In this document: in pieces, positions 31,035 through 42,511 of the stretch
Layout: each line of letters opens with the position of its first letter
Numbering within the stretch: position 1 is the stretch's first letter
Assembly: GCA_052043515.1 (NCBI GenBank)
Contig: JBQEQX010000001.1
Location: 992,001 to 1,056,000 of the forward strand
DNA: 64,000 nucleotides
Origin: Ehrlichia sp052043515
GTDB lineage: Bacteria; Pseudomonadota; Alphaproteobacteria; Rickettsiales; Anaplasmataceae
Direction: 5' to 3'
Translations under genes and position numbers: made by a program
Notes under the pieces: model-generated
The model's database searches: none
What the model was told of the DNA's origin: nothing
What the model saw: only the letters and a program-made list of their open reading frames with translations

Positions 31035-32772
31035 ATGAAACACAATAAAAGAGCAGTCAGTGGTATAGCATTAGTTTTATTAGTTAACTATGGATTAATA
31101 GTGTTAGTATTGTGTGTTGGCAAAATTTTAGAGTTGAATTTGGGTAATGTTGTAAAAATTATAATACCTTTTGTGTTCCTATCTATATGTGTAGTGTTGC
31201 TACTTTCAGGTAAATTTAGTAAGTGTAAGGATGTTGTGAAAAATCCTGAGTTTAGCAGCTTTTTAAAGCAAGCTATATCCGATCTCAAATCACTTGGTGA
31301 TGGGCTCTTTGACGTGGGAGATGGTACAGGCGTATCTTCCGAGTCTGTATCTAATTCTCATGCACAAGTTGAGTCCGGAGGGCCTATTTTTTTCTTTCCG
31401 GAATTTAAAAGTTATTTTGATAGCTTGTTAAATAAAGCGATTAACTGCGGTGTGTTTTCAGGTAGTAATGGTACAATACTTGTGAGTGATGATAGACTGA
31501 AAGAAAAGTTAAGCAAAGAAGATATACTATTGATGACGTTGACAGCACAGTTAATCATAAATAATCCGATGCTCAGCGTTACATATTCTAAGTCAATGAT
31601 TATCTTTATTACACGTTTATCTAGTTTATTTCAAATTTCTGTAGAAGATTATTCAAAAATAGAATGTGAGAACGCAATAAAAAAAATAGAAAAGTTATTA
31701 AGTGAGAGAGTTTATGTTAGTGATAACTGGAAGCAATTAAGTAGTAAGTTATCAAAATCACTTAATGTTATTTTCGAGGACAATAAAATTTTATTGTATA
31801 AGACTGATGTTTTGTATGATGGTGATGTAGATTGTTCTGAAAAAGAAAAAATTTTAAGAGGCTTGTTAAAAATTGCTAATTTAAAATATTATTTTGTAAG
31901 TGATCTTGATGAAGCAGAAGCAATGAGTACAAGCATCAAAACAGTAGATGATATAATAGAAAACTGTAAAAAAAGAGGATATTGGTATTGCTGCGATAAT
32001 TGCTAAACTGAATGAAGAAAAGTTTGATGTAGTTGATATAGAAGGGAAATCTGTTATTAAAATAGAAAATGGTTGTAGTGTCGCGGTTGCGCAGCCTAAT
32101 ATTCTTCATCAATTAAAGGCTAAACTAGAAAAAATCATATGTTACAAGAATAAGGTATTAAAAAGAATAGAAGATTATAAGTGTGAGATTCTAAACTCTG
32201 AAAGATATTTTTATGAAAAATTAAAAGCACAACGACATGTTATCAATAATCTGCTGAGAGAAAATGTAGTTATTGACTTAGACTTGAAAATCCTGCTACA
32301 AGACTTACGCAGCTTGAACAAAGATTATTGTGATAGTTGGGAAAAGTCTAGTAGGCGTTTTATAGAAAACGTAGAAGAAGATGTGAAATATGTAACTGAT
32401 AGGTCTTATGGGTTTTCTAAACAATGTTACGCTCAGCTTAAAACAACTAGTTTGATAGATCAAAAATTAGATGTCCCAGTTTTGGATATGAAAGGAATTT
32501 GTGATGAATTGGCAATTCTGGTTGTTAGTCTAGAGAGAAAAAAAGGTTGTACACAAAATGTGGACCAAGTAAGAAAATGCATTGCATATTTCAATAAGGT
32601 TAATTTACACAGTAATACTTTAAAAACTTTGTATAAGTCTCAGAGAGCTAACGTTTTAGAGTTAAGTGATTGTATATTGAAGGAACAAGCTGTTCGAGCT
32701 AAGATGCAAGAAATGTGTTATGTACCTACTGATGTTTGTGTTCAACATGCAAACAAATGTATATTAATGTGA
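31035..32772 (+). CDS. Chimeric array protein: family I domain plus coiled-coil domain (broken frame)
   Basis: The N-terminal hairpin (residues 8-27, 41-59) is followed by a clear family I domain: GPIFFFPEFKSYFDSLLNKAI, LTAQLIINNPMLSV, SSLFQISVEDYS and LKYYFVSDLDEAE. After an A run at 31968-31974 (seven for six) the frame shifts into a helical C-terminal region (LRSLNKDYCDSWEKSSRRF) like those of the coiled-coil members at 26.8-37 kb. Corrected length is 578 residues. It therefore joins the two architectures seen separately on either side, suggesting fusion or an ancestral long form. The function is unknown. Confidence 0.65.
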
Positions 32773-33019
32773 TAGTTGTTTCTAAATAACAAGTTGTTAC
32801 TTCGTGCTATTCATATCGCTGTAGTTCAATGAGTGTACATGCTTCTGTTAACTAAGGTACGTAAGGTGACATTTGTATGTATATGATGCATGTATTATAT
32901 AAAAAATAATCTAAATTGTGCGGTTGTATAACAAAATATATTAATTGTTAAAACAATGTTATTTATATTTTTATAAATATGTGTTATTAGTATTATGTGT
33001 ATGTTTTTTTATATTCAAT

Positions 33020-33868
33020 ATGAACAGAAAATTAATATGTGGCATAGCAATAGGTGTTCTAGTTAGCTATATGTCGGTGTCGTTGATATTATATGCAACG
33101 AAGGTTGTTAAGTTGGATGGTATTAATGTTGCGTGTACGGTAGTACCTTTTATATTGTTGGTTATATGTGCTGTGTTACTACTTTCATGTAAATCTAGCA
33201 AGTATCATCAAAAACTGAAAGAGGATAGTCCGGTAGCTAAATCAGAGGCTGATCTAGAAACTGAGTTAAAAGCTAATATAGAAGCTAAGTTAGAAGAATT
33301 TAAGAAGGTAAAGCCTGAAGTATTGGAAGAAATGGAAAAAATTGCTGAATGTTGTGAAGAAATAAGAACATATATGGAGAATAAAGAGGCGGAAATGGAG
33401 GAACTTAGGCGAGAGGTGTACAGTAATGACCTTATATTTCCTTGTGTTCAGGGTTTCAAACTGCTTTTGGTAAAAGGTGTGATGGAACCTTACATACGAT
33501 GTTCTAGGAGAATCAAATTAGGTAGTAGTGTGTTGGGGCAGTCCATGTCTTCATTGAATGTGGCGTTATATAGTAAAGAACTTGGCCAGGTGTCTGTCAG
33601 TGATGAGGTTAACGCAGGTCACATAAAAGAAAAATTAGAAGAGGTATCACGTGGGTATTGTGCTCTAGAAGAACATGGTGAACCATGGCGTTTTATGCGT
33701 AGGTTGGTAAGAGTGTTAGATTGTGAAGGTCTTGCTTTACGCGAAACTGAATACCTCAGGATGTGTAAATTAGGTAAGGAAAAAATAGAAGAACTCGGTA
33801 GTTATGTTCATGGTGAAATGTCTGATGTGACGACAGGTAATGTTGGACACTGTTCTTGTTCAAGGTAG
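33020..33868 (+). CDS. Membrane-anchored coiled-coil protein, unknown function
   Basis: I choose ATG 33020 (MNRKLICGIAIGVLVSYMSVS) because it aligns with the start of every other array member; the longer frame adds an extra hydrophobic leader. 282 residues: hairpin at about 7-26 and 38-58 with the KVVKLDGINV turn, then a Glu/Lys-rich coiled coil (LETELKANIEAKLEEFKKVK), then a helical tail. It resembles the C-terminal half of the 29022 gene (KxRxYMExKxxxMEE, IKEKLEExSRxYCALEE). The frame is intact. No recognised domain. Confidence 0.65.
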   Translation: MNRKLICGIAIGVLVSYMSVSLILYATKVVKLDGINVACTVVPFILLVICAVLLLSCKSSKYHQKLKEDSPVAKSEADLETELKANIEAKLEEFKKVKPEVLEEMEKIAECCEEIRTYMENKEAEMEELRREVYSNDLIFPCVQGFKLLLVKGVMEPYIRCSRRIKLGSSVLGQSMSSLNVALYSKELGQVSVSDEVNAGHIKEKLEEVSRGYCALEEHGEPWRFMRRLVRVLDCEGLALRETEYLRMCKLGKEKIEELGSYVHGEMSDVTTGNVGHCSCSR

Positions 33869-34239
33869 TTCTCGGTGTAGAATGTTATGTATTAATAAGT
33901 CCTGGTTCAATTGTAAAGTTTGTTAGTGTTGTGTTTTTGTTATTCACGCTACTCCATGTTCAATTGGCCTGTTGACGAGTGTCTATTTGAGAACATTAAT
34001 TTATTTCTTAGTATATTATATATTGTTAGGAATCTATTATTATAGAATAGTTAACACTGCAGCTGTGGGATTTGGCCTACTAATTTACTAATATTGGATC
34101 TATTTTATTAAAGGTGATAGTGTTGTATGTACTATTTTTATTGTTATTCACTAACGTAACCGACTGATAAGCTAATATTTATTATTTTTTATGAAGTTAT
34201 ATAGTATAATTAGTAAAATAATTAATATATAATGTAAAA
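33869..34239. other. Spacer, nothing recognised
   Basis: 370 bp of AT-rich sequence. The last 50 bp contain TATAGTATAATTAG, part of the leader motif shared by several array genes. Confidence 0.4.
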
Positions 34240-35653
34240 ATGAAACATAATAGAAAAAAAGTAGTAAATCGAATAGTACAAGGTTTAACAGTGAGCTATG
34301 CGGCAGCGGTGTTGATATTATATGCAACAAAAGCTGTCAAATTGAATAATAGTAATATTATAAAGACCATGGTGCCTTTTGTATTTCTGGTTATATGTGT
34401 CATATTATTATTTTCAGGTAAATTTGATGAATATCTTAAAGCAGGAGAAGATAATGTGCACATGGGTAGTTGTGAATGTATTAAAAAAGAACCAGTAGAA
34501 GTTTTTAAGCAATATTTAGGAAAAGGCGTTGAGGAATCAACTATTAATCAACAAAATCAATTATCTCGTGAAGATAAATTAGGTAGTGATTCTGAAGGAA
34601 CTCAAATGGAGGTTATAGAAAAGTCATCTCCGCATACAGATGTTACTAAAATAATTGAAAAATCAGTGACTCAATGTGAGGCCAGTGTTCAACAAAATCA
34701 ATTATCTTATGAGGATAAATTAGGTAGTGATTCCGAAGAAACTCAAATAGAGGTTATAGGAAAGTCATCTTTACATCCAGGTGTTTCTGAAGTGACTGTA
34801 ATGCCAGTAGCTCAAGATGAAACTAGGATGCCTCGATTGTTGAAGGAAATTAATACTAGAATAAGTAATAATACTAAGGCATTGTCAATGTATAAGGATA
34901 GAGTGATTAAAGCATTAGGCAAGCAAGCAGTTATTCTTGGTAAAATAAAGGAAAAAATGGGTAAATCTGATTATCATAAATGTGTGAAAGAACAAATTAT
35001 GCTTCTAGAAAGATGCTTGGAAGATTATGCTGAGTGTTTTAGGTCATGTATTGAGTTAACACAAAAATACATGGGATATGAAGCATACACAATTAGAGAG
35101 TATTCTTATAAGAAGTGTTATGATGTATCTAGCATTTATAACCACATGTATAAGAACATATGGGAGGGAGAAGAACTATTTATCGTATTAGAACAAAGAG
35201 AAGAAATTAAGCAAGCAATTGAAAAACAAATTGTGCATGAACTATCAGGAGAAGAAAGTGCTCTGAAAGAATTTCAAGATTATATGAAGCGTAATTATAA
35301 AATAAGAACCTTCTTAAATGTTTTGTGCGCAAAGCTTATAGAATACAGTATTGATATTGATGATTTGATGCATAATGTGTGTGCTAAAAAAGAACATCGA
35401 TCCTAAATTAAGTCAGCGGTATCAAAGAAGAAAGGAAGAAATATTTGAGAAACTTATAATGGAAAAAGTTCCTGAGCAACTGAGAGCACATTCTCGTGGT
35501 GACATATCATATCAAACAGATAATACTGTAAAACCTGTGATATGTAGGACAACAAATAATGCCCAACTACAAGTAAGACCTGACAGTAGGTATAAAAAAG
35601 TACACACCCAGAGAAAACAGTCTGCGCTCCTAAATTATCGGCTAGCTAGCTAG
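34240..35653 (+). CDS. Membrane-anchored repeat/coiled-coil protein, unknown function (broken frame)
   Basis: The module MKHNRKKVVNRIVQGLTVSY with hydrophobic segments at about 12-29 and 43-60 and the turn KAVKLNNSNIIKT is near-identical in pattern to 26852 and 29022. Residues 104-193 hold two 47-residue repeats (NQLSxEDKLGSDSExTQxEVI). A helical domain with EDYAECFRSCIELTQKYMG follows, as in 29022. The frame breaks at an A run, 35386-35391 (six for five); correction continues NVCAKKNIDPKLSQRYQRRK and gives 470 residues. The protein ends in a basic tail. Confidence 0.65.
34549..34830 (+). repeat. Two 141-bp (47-residue) in-frame repeats
   Basis: CAACAAAATCAATTATCT recurs exactly at 34549 and 34690. 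Each copy encodes QQNQLSxEDKLGSDSE, then TQxEVIxKSS. The third would-be copy is absent. Confidence 0.85.
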
Positions 35654-35926
35654 TGAAGGGGCAAAAACAGTTGTAAAAGCAACTGTTCAAACTCACAAAT
35701 AGCCAAGCAACAGTCCTCATTATAAAAGCTGAATCAGATGTGTCTAGGAAGTTTCATTTATTGTAGAAAATAAAACATGGTAATGTGATATCTCAGACAT
35801 CAAAGATGTATTAAAGAGATTGTAGGATTAATAATAGTTAAATTATTAATTCTTTTGGTTTAAATTTCATTAGTTTTTAACTAGATATATTGTAATATTA
35901 ATTAATCGATACATGTGTAGTTAAGT

Positions 35927-37039
35927 ATGAGATACAACAAGAAATTAATGAATAACATCATAGTAGGTATAGCAGTAAGCTATGTATTGATGGTATTGGT
36001 TCTATATGCTGCTAAAGTTATCAAATACAATGTTGTTAATATAGTAAAAATCGCCCTGCCTGTTTTTATATTGCTATGTATAGGTGGTATAGTATCTCTT
36101 GTATATGAACTTAAAAAATATACTCAATATGAAAAGACTAGGTGTATTGCTGTAGAGGACCGATGTGAGAAACAGTTTTCCGAAAACAGTGAAAAATTTG
36201 AACAAACAAGTAGTGATTCTACAAAAACTGAAGAATCAAAAGAATATGTACAGCCAAGTGAAAGTGTAGTAGGTGATGTGCTACCAAGTAGTGATTCTAC
36301 AAAAGCTGAAGAATTAGAAAAATCTGTACAGCTAAGTAAAAGTGTAGCAGACGGTGTGCCACAAGATGATGATCCTCTTTATAAGTGTAAGGAGGACATA
36401 TTAAAGTTGATAGAAGAATATCATACAAAGCTCGAAGAAATGCAGATTCGGATTGATAAATCTCTGTTATATAGGGAAGGAATTGTTGATAAATTACTCG
36501 AAGAAATGCGGTTGAGTGTTGTTACTGGTGATATCATAGCATCGTTTAATGGAATGTATAATTCAACAAAAGCGTGTGAAACACTTATGAAAGAATATTA
36601 TGTTTCAGTAGGCAAATATTTAAGATATAAAGATAACTTTACCGCTGGTGTAGTAAATGATCGCAAAACTCTTGATGCTCTGAAAAATGAAAGCTCGAAA
36701 CTAAATACTGATATTAAGGTACAATTAGAAGTATTGAAACATGGTTATGTAGGGATAGATTTTGCTATTTCAAGTTTAGAAAATGAGAAAATTTGTGAAT
36801 TATATAATGAGTATAAAGACTGTGTTTATAAAATACGTACATGTAATGTTGTACTTGAAACCCTGTTATGTACATCATACTATATGAAAGAAAAGTTGTA
36901 TGAAAAATATGGTGTGGATGAGGAAACTAAACCTAATCTTGCTGGGCACCAGGAAAAAGTAGAAGTTGAAAAAGGTTTGACTGTGGGTGATCATGAAATT
37001 TCTACTGTTTTTAATCAAGACCGTATATGTAGGAGTTGA
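35927..37039 (+). CDS. Membrane-anchored helical protein, unknown function
   Basis: 370 residues, intact. Hydrophobic segments 8-28 and 40-60 with the KVIKYNVVNIVKI turn repeat the array module. Residues 94-150 hold two 26-residue repeats (SSDSTKxEExxxxVQxSxSV), then a long helical region (KLIEEYHTKLEEMQIRIDKSL) with NGMYNSTKACETLMKEYYVSVGKYL, probably the same coiled-coil domain as neighbours. No catalytic motif. Because the frame is unbroken here, it is a useful full-length model of this subgroup. Confidence 0.65.
   Translation: MRYNKKLMNNIIVGIAVSYVLMVLVLYAAKVIKYNVVNIVKIALPVFILLCIGGIVSLVYELKKYTQYEKTRCIAVEDRCEKQFSENSEKFEQTSSDSTKTEESKEYVQPSESVVGDVLPSSDSTKAEELEKSVQLSKSVADGVPQDDDPLYKCKEDILKLIEEYHTKLEEMQIRIDKSLLYREGIVDKLLEEMRLSVVTGDIIASFNGMYNSTKACETLMKEYYVSVGKYLRYKDNFTAGVVNDRKTLDALKNESSKLNTDIKVQLEVLKHGYVGIDFAISSLENEKICELYNEYKDCVYKIRTCNVVLETLLCTSYYMKEKLYEKYGVDEETKPNLAGHQEKVEVEKGLTVGDHEISTVFNQDRICRS
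36211..36366 (+). repeat. Two 78-bp (26-residue) in-frame repeats
   Basis: TAGTGATTCTACAAAA recurs at 36211 and 36289, and the encoded SSDSTK...QxSxSV pattern repeats with it. Confidence 0.75.
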
Positions 37040-37249
37040 TGATTAATTGTCTTTAGTTGTGTTGTAACATTTTGTACTTCTGTCACTATTATTAAATTTC
37101 AAAAGTTCCTTATACAGTTTATTAGAAAGTTAATAAGTAGTGTTGTGATAGTTTTAGTAGATATTTATATATTAGTGATGTTGTATTGCACGTTGCTACC
37201 GAGATTCTGATACGTCTGAGTATACAATTTGGTATGTACATTTAAAATG

Positions 37250-38023
37250 TAACAAAAAATTGGTAAGTGCTGTTGTATTGGTAATCTATGCATTAACAAC
37301 GCTAATATTGCATGTTTTAGAAGTTATTGAGTTGCGTAATATTGAAGTATTACCTTTTATGTTATTGTGTTGTATGTTTAATAGGTATGCTGAAAATGAA
37401 AGTAGATCAAACAATGAACTGGGAAAAGCCTTGAAAAGATTCGCTACTGTGTGAACTTGAGAGCTATGTGAGTAAATTAGAGATACGGCACGATAATATC
37501 TGTGAAATGTTAAAACATCAAAAAAATGTTCTTAGTCAGTTGTAAATGTTAGTACGACTATATTGTAATAAATCTAATCTAGAAATTTTTCTATTTATGC
37601 AACACTGTAACGAGGGGTATGTGATGCGTTGTAGAAATTATGTTAAATGTTTTAAATATCTCTTTGAGATTGATATTGAATATCTCAGTTGACATGTGAT
37701 GGATAAAGATGCATTTGATAGGATACGTGAATTGCACATACATCAAGAAAGGTATTTATGTGGTATAATTGATAGATATAGAAAAACATTAAAAAAAGTA
37801 TAGGAAAAGTTCGATTATTGATACTTTATATAGAGAATATAAGTTGTTGTGTGAATACATGTGAGACGGTAAAGAATGGTGTGTAAATTTTAAACGTTGT
37901 GCAGATGGAATACTGGATTGTGTACAAAAAGAAAAGGATGTTAGAGATAAGATAGAGGAATGTGAAACAAAAGGAAAATCAAAATTATCTGTTACTAATA
38001 TGGTTGAAAATTATTATCTATAA
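37250..38023 (+). pseudogene. Decayed coiled-coil array member
   Basis: The start is recognisable: KLVSAVVLVIYALTTLILHV, VIELRNIEVLPFMLLC is the usual hydrophobic hairpin and turn, but part of the second segment is lost and a stop follows at 37452. Further fragments in other frames keep array character: ELESYVSKLEIRHDNICEML, then HCNEGYVMRCRNYVKCFKYL, then DKDAFDRIRELHIHQERYL and KRCADGILDCVQKEKDVRD. Several internal stops are not explained by homopolymers, so unlike its neighbours this copy is genuinely broken. Confidence 0.7.
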
Positions 38024-38290
38024 CTAACTTACCTATTTAAATATAAATAGAACTGATCTGATAGTCTATCTGGATATTTAAAATGAAAAAGTTTCTATTG
38101 TATGGAGTTAGTTGAAACTTTTTTATCTTTAAAATTTAATAAATCCATTGAACTATAATTTGTGTGGTTCAGCATTATTAAATAATCTCTTGGTGATTTT
38201 CTTAAAAAAACTAATTTATAAATTAAGTTTAATTTATTTTTATGAAACTTATAATATATAAAATAATGCCAATTAACAATTTTTAATTTT

Positions 38291-39407
38291 ATGAAAAAAA
38301 GCATAGTAAAAGGAATAGCAGTAAGTTTAGTATTGTGTTATGTGCCAGCGGTGTTGGTATTATACTTTATAAAGTTTATAGGACTAGATTTTAGCAATAT
38401 TAAGGATATTGCAAAGATTGTAGCGCCTTTTGCAGTACTACTTATAGGTGCCGCATTATTACTTTCAGGTAAACTTGATAGGTATATTGAAAAAGATGTG
38501 GGAACAAATCCTGAATTTGATAAACTTTTAGAGAAAATTATGTCTGATCTTGAATCACTTGTTAATGAACCAGTGGGTCAAGATAATTTCAAAGATACAG
38601 TTGAGTCTATAAGTGAATCTCATGAAGAAATTAGGAATACAGGGCCTGTTTTTTTCTTTTCAGAATTTAGGGCTTATTTTGATTCATTATTAGATTATGT
38701 AATGAGATGTAAAGCATTTAGAACGAGTGAAGGTGAGTTAGTTATAGATAAAAATAAATTAAGAAGGTTGGGTCTAGAAACTCCTCTAATGTCAGTGTTA
38801 TCTGCACAATTAATAATTAAGAATCCTATGCTAAGTATCTTATATCCGGAAGATAAGATTTCTTATATTAAAGCTTTATCTCAGATTTCTATAGAATCTT
38901 ACTCGGGAAAAGAACGTAAAAATGCAGCTAAAGGGATAAAAGAATGTTTGAATGCAGAAGTTTACGGTTGTACTAGTTACAGTCAATTAAGTGATAAGAT
39001 ATCTAGGATGAGTGATGATATGATCAAAAAAAGAGAATTTATTAAATGGAATAAGTATTAGTGCATTGAAGAGTATGAATTCTTCTAAAAGAGAAGTGCT
39101 GTTAATCAAGTTATTAACAATTTCCAGGCTAAAATACTATTGTATAATTTCTAGTGATGTAATGTCGGCCATTGCCAATGCGGACCGTACAATATGTCAA
39201 TGTGGGAAAGATCATGATCTTTCTAATGAGATCACTAAATTGATATGTGGTGAATGTTGTTTCTTTAGTATTACAGGCGACATTGTTATTTTTGAGATGC
39301 GAGAAGGTCGTGTTATTAAAGCAGAACAACCAAAAGCTTCAGTAGATCCAATAGGTGCTCTTACTTCTTCACAAGAAAAAGGACAAGCAGCAGCTTCACT
39401 AGTGTGA
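38291..39407 (+). CDS. Family I array protein, copy 1 (broken frame)
   Basis: Corrected length 371 residues. N-terminal hairpin MKKSIVKGIAVSLVLCYVPA with the second segment at about 44-61. A linker (TNPEFDKLLEKIMSDLESLV) and then the family I domain follow: GPVFFFSEFRAYFDSLLDYV, AQLIIKNPMLSILYPEDK, LSQISIESYS, then a C-terminal SRLKYYCI region and a tail ending AAASLV. The break is in an A run at 39026-39032 (seven); the next copy has six at the same site (40455-40460) and stays open. I do not recognise the domain; it has no metal or nucleotide motif I can name. Confidence 0.7.
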
Positions 39408-39476
39408 TAATTGTGTCAACGGGTATGAGCAATTAAGTTTGTTATGTTGTTTTCTGTTATACAAGTAGTAATTATA

Positions 39477-39515
39477 TCTATTGTGGCTGATTGTATATGT
39501 ATATGCTGTAATAGG
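39477..39515 (+). promoter_or_regulatory. Conserved 3' RNA hairpin, copy 1
   Basis: Eleven-pair stem (TCTATTGTGGC with GCTGTAATAGG, using G-U pairs) 70 bases after the stop of the preceding gene. Homologous hairpins follow seven other family I genes. Confidence 0.5.
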
Positions 39516-39717
39516 TATGGAATTCAATCCGCCAATTTAGTTATGTGTTAGAATAAGTAGAATTTCTTTTGAAAGCTAATAAATCCATTAATTATGGTTT
39601 GTATAGTCTTTATTGATTTTTTCAATAAGTATAATTAATTTATAAATTAATATTTTATTTATTTTTATACAAATATATAGTACACTTAATAGATGTTAAT
39701 TGGTAGTCTTTGGTTTC

Positions 39718-40835
39718 ATGAAAAAAAGTATAGTAAAAGGAGTAGCAGTAAGTTTAGTGTTGTGTTATGTACCAGCGGTGTTGGTATTGTACTTTACAAA
39801 GTTTATAGAACTAGATTTTAACAATATTAAGGATATTGTAAAGATTGTGGCGCCTTTTTGCAGTGCTACTTATAGATGCTGCATTATTGCTTTCAGGTAA
39901 ACTTGATAAGTATATTGAAAAGGATGTGGGAACAAATCCTGAATTTGATAAACTTTTAGAGAAAATTATGTCTGATCTTGAATCACTTGTTAATGAACCA
40001 GTGGGTCAAGATAATTTCAAAGATACAGTTGAGTCTATAAGTGAATCTCATGAAGAAATTAAGAGTAGAGGATCAGTTTTTTTATTTCCAGAATTTAAGA
40101 GTTATTTTGATTCATTATTAGATCGTATGATTAGAGCCAAGGTACTCAAAATGAGTGAAGGTAAGTTAGTTACATCTAATAATAAATTACGAAGGTTGAA
40201 TCAGAGAATTCTTGCAGTAGTAGTGTTATCAGCACAATTAATGATGAAGAATCCTATGCTAAGTGTCTTGTATCCTGAAGATAAGATTCCTTATATTAGA
40301 GCTTTATCTCAGATTTCTGTAGGACATTGTGAAGAAACAGAACTTCAAGATGCAGTTAAAAAAAATAGAACAATGTTTGATCGAAGAAGTTTATGGTTGT
40401 ACTAGTTACAGTCAATTAAATGATAAAATATCTAGCATGAGTCATGATATGATCAAAAAAGAGAATTTATTAAATGGAATAAGTACTAGTGCATTGAAGA
40501 GTATGAGTCGTTCTAAAAGAGAAGGAGTATTAATCAAATTATTAATAATTTCCAGGTTAAAATACTATTGTATAACCAATAGTGAGGTAATATTAGCCAT
40601 TAGTAATGCGGATCGTACAATAGTTGAATGTGGGAAAGATGATGATCTCGCTAGTGACTTGGAAAAACCCATGCGTATTGGATATGATTACTTTAGGATT
40701 AAAGGTGACACTGTTATTTTTGAGATGCGAGAAGGTAGTATTGTTAAAGTAAAACAACCAAATATGATAAGTACTGCTGGTACTATTTCTCCTGCTTCAC
40801 GAGGAGGAGAAGGAGGAACTGCTCTACAAGCGTGA
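39718..40835 (+). CDS. Family I array protein, copy 2 (two frame breaks)
   Basis: The ATG at 39718 gives the same start as copy 1 (MKKSIVKGVAVSLVLCYVPA), so the six upstream codons are ignored. Corrected length 371 residues with hairpin, linker identical to copy 1 over TNPEFDKLLEKIMSDLESLV, and the domain SVFLFPEFKSYFDSLLDRMI and AQLMMKNPMLSVLYPEDK. Breaks: a T run at 39855-39859 (five; copy 1 has four) and an A run at 40358-40365 (eight for seven). Both restore alignment when one base is removed. The tail ends GGTALQA. The high identity to copy 1 over the first 110 residues and lower identity later suggests recombination. Confidence 0.7.
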
Positions 40836-40905
40836 TAATTGTGTCAACAGTATTGTGGAGCAATTAAGTTTGTTGTATTGCTGTTATACAAGTACCAATT
40901 ATGTG

Positions 40906-40943
40906 TATTGTGGCTGATTGTATATGTTATATATGCTGTAGTA
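40906..40943 (+). promoter_or_regulatory. Conserved 3' RNA hairpin, copy 2
   Basis: TATTGTGGC pairs with GCTGTAGTA over nine pairs, using G-U pairs, 71 bases after the stop. Relative to copy 1 an A-to-G change on the 3' arm keeps pairing. Confidence 0.5.
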
Positions 40944-41141
40944 AGTGTGGATTTAATGCACCAATTTAACTATGTGTTAGGATAAAGAGAATTTCTTTTG
41001 AAATCTAATAAGCCAATTAATTATGGTTTGTATAGTCTCTATTGATTTTTTAATAAGTAAATTAATTCATAAATTAAACTTAATTTATTTTTATACAATG
41101 TATAGTATATTAGTTAATATTAATTAATAATTTTTAATTTT

Positions 41142-42290
41142 ATGAAAAAAAACATAGTAAAAGGAATAGCGGTAAGTTTGGTATTGGGTTATGTATCTGC
41201 GGTATCGACATTATACTTTACAAAGTTTATAGTACTAGATTTTAACAATGTTAAGGATATTGCAAAGATTGTAGCACCTTTTGCAGTACCACTTATAGGT
41301 GCTGCATTATTACTTTCAGGTAAACTTGATAAGTATATTGGAGGAGAAAAAAATATCGGGGTAGATCGTGTAAACTATAAGTTTGCTTGTAATAAATTTA
41401 ATGAACTTTCGAAGAAGATTCTGTCTGATCTTAAATCACTTGCTAATGAACCAGTTGGTCAAGAGAGTTTTAAAGATACAGTTGAGTCTACAAGTGAATC
41501 TAGTGAAGAAATTCAGAGTACAAGACCTGTTTTTTTCTTTTCAAAATTTAGGGGTTATTTTGATTCATTACTATATTATGCAGAGGACAGTGAAGTATTA
41601 AAAACAAGTGAAGGTAAATTAGTTGTAAATGAGTATAGATTAAGAGCTATGATTCCTAATCCGACAGCGATAATTATGGTATTATCAGCACAATTAATGA
41701 TGAAGAATCCTATGCTAAGTATCATGTATCCTAAAGATAAGATTTCTTATATTAGAGCTTTATCTCAGATTTCTGTAGAACATTACTCAGAAAAAGACCG
41801 TCAAGATGCAGCTAAAGAGATAGAAGAACTTTTGAATACAGAAGTTTATTGTTGTACTAATTACATCCAATTGTATCGTCAATTGCTTACTGCACAGTAT
41901 AATGTTATACAGGCATTTAAGTCATCAGACAAAGTGAGTGCTGTTGAATTGAGGAGAATGAGTCCCTCTGAGAGAAGAGACGTGTTAATAGTGTTATTAT
42001 TGATTTCCAGATTAAAATATTATGTGACTTCTGAAGATGCAGCGTCACACATTAATAATGCGGATAGTATACTAGGTGAATATATTATAAAAGATCCTAT
42101 TGGTGATGATGTGAAGAAGTTTATGTTTAAATGTGCTGCTTTTAAGATTAAAGATGAAGATAGCCATGTTATTTTTAAGGTGCAAGAAGGTCGTATTATT
42201 AAAGTAGGACAACCAGGTCGACTAAGTGTTGAAAGTACTCCTTCTACTGCTTTACAAGAAAAAGGAGTAGCAGCTGCTTTACCAGCGTAA
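41142..42290 (+). CDS. Family I array protein, copy 3 (intact)
   Basis: 382 residues, unbroken. N-terminal hairpin at 6-27 and 41-60 (LYFTKFIVLDFNNVKDIAKI is the turn), a linker with an extra stretch GGEKNIGVDRVNYKF, then the domain RPVFFFSKFRGYFDSLLYYA, AQLMMKNPMLSIMYPKDK, LSQISVEHYSEKDRQDAAKE, and SRLKYYVT. The tail GQPGRLSVESTPSTA, ending AAALPA, is shared with copy 6 rather than with copies 4 and 5, a sign of shuffling. Predicted as a membrane protein with a cytosolic (bacterial or host side) helical domain; the function is unknown. Confidence 0.72.
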   Translation: MKKNIVKGIAVSLVLGYVSAVSTLYFTKFIVLDFNNVKDIAKIVAPFAVPLIGAALLLSGKLDKYIGGEKNIGVDRVNYKFACNKFNELSKKILSDLKSLANEPVGQESFKDTVESTSESSEEIQSTRPVFFFSKFRGYFDSLLYYAEDSEVLKTSEGKLVVNEYRLRAMIPNPTAIIMVLSAQLMMKNPMLSIMYPKDKISYIRALSQISVEHYSEKDRQDAAKEIEELLNTEVYCCTNYIQLYRQLLTAQYNVIQAFKSSDKVSAVELRRMSPSERRDVLIVLLLISRLKYYVTSEDAASHINNADSILGEYIIKDPIGDDVKKFMFKCAAFKIKDEDSHVIFKVQEGRIIKVGQPGRLSVESTPSTALQEKGVAAALPA

Positions 42291-42372
42291 TAATTATGTC
42301 ACGGGTATGAGCAATTAAGTTTGTTATGTTGTATTGTGTTATACAGGTAGTAATTAATAACATTGAGATGAA

Positions 42373-42420
42373 ATGTCTGTTGTGGCTAGTGGTATGCATT
42401 ACACACGCTATAATAGACAT
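42373..42420 (+). promoter_or_regulatory. Conserved 3' RNA hairpin, copy 3
   Basis: ATGTCTGTTGTGGC pairs with GCTATAATAGACAT over fourteen consecutive pairs, three of them G-U, 82 bases after the stop. G-U pairs form only in the + strand RNA. Confidence 0.55.
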
Positions 42421-42511
42421 AACGCTCAACCCACTGGTTTAGTTATATATCAAAATAGAAAGGATTTCTTTTAAATGTCAGTAAATCCATCTCTATTAAT
42501 TTTTTTAGTTA

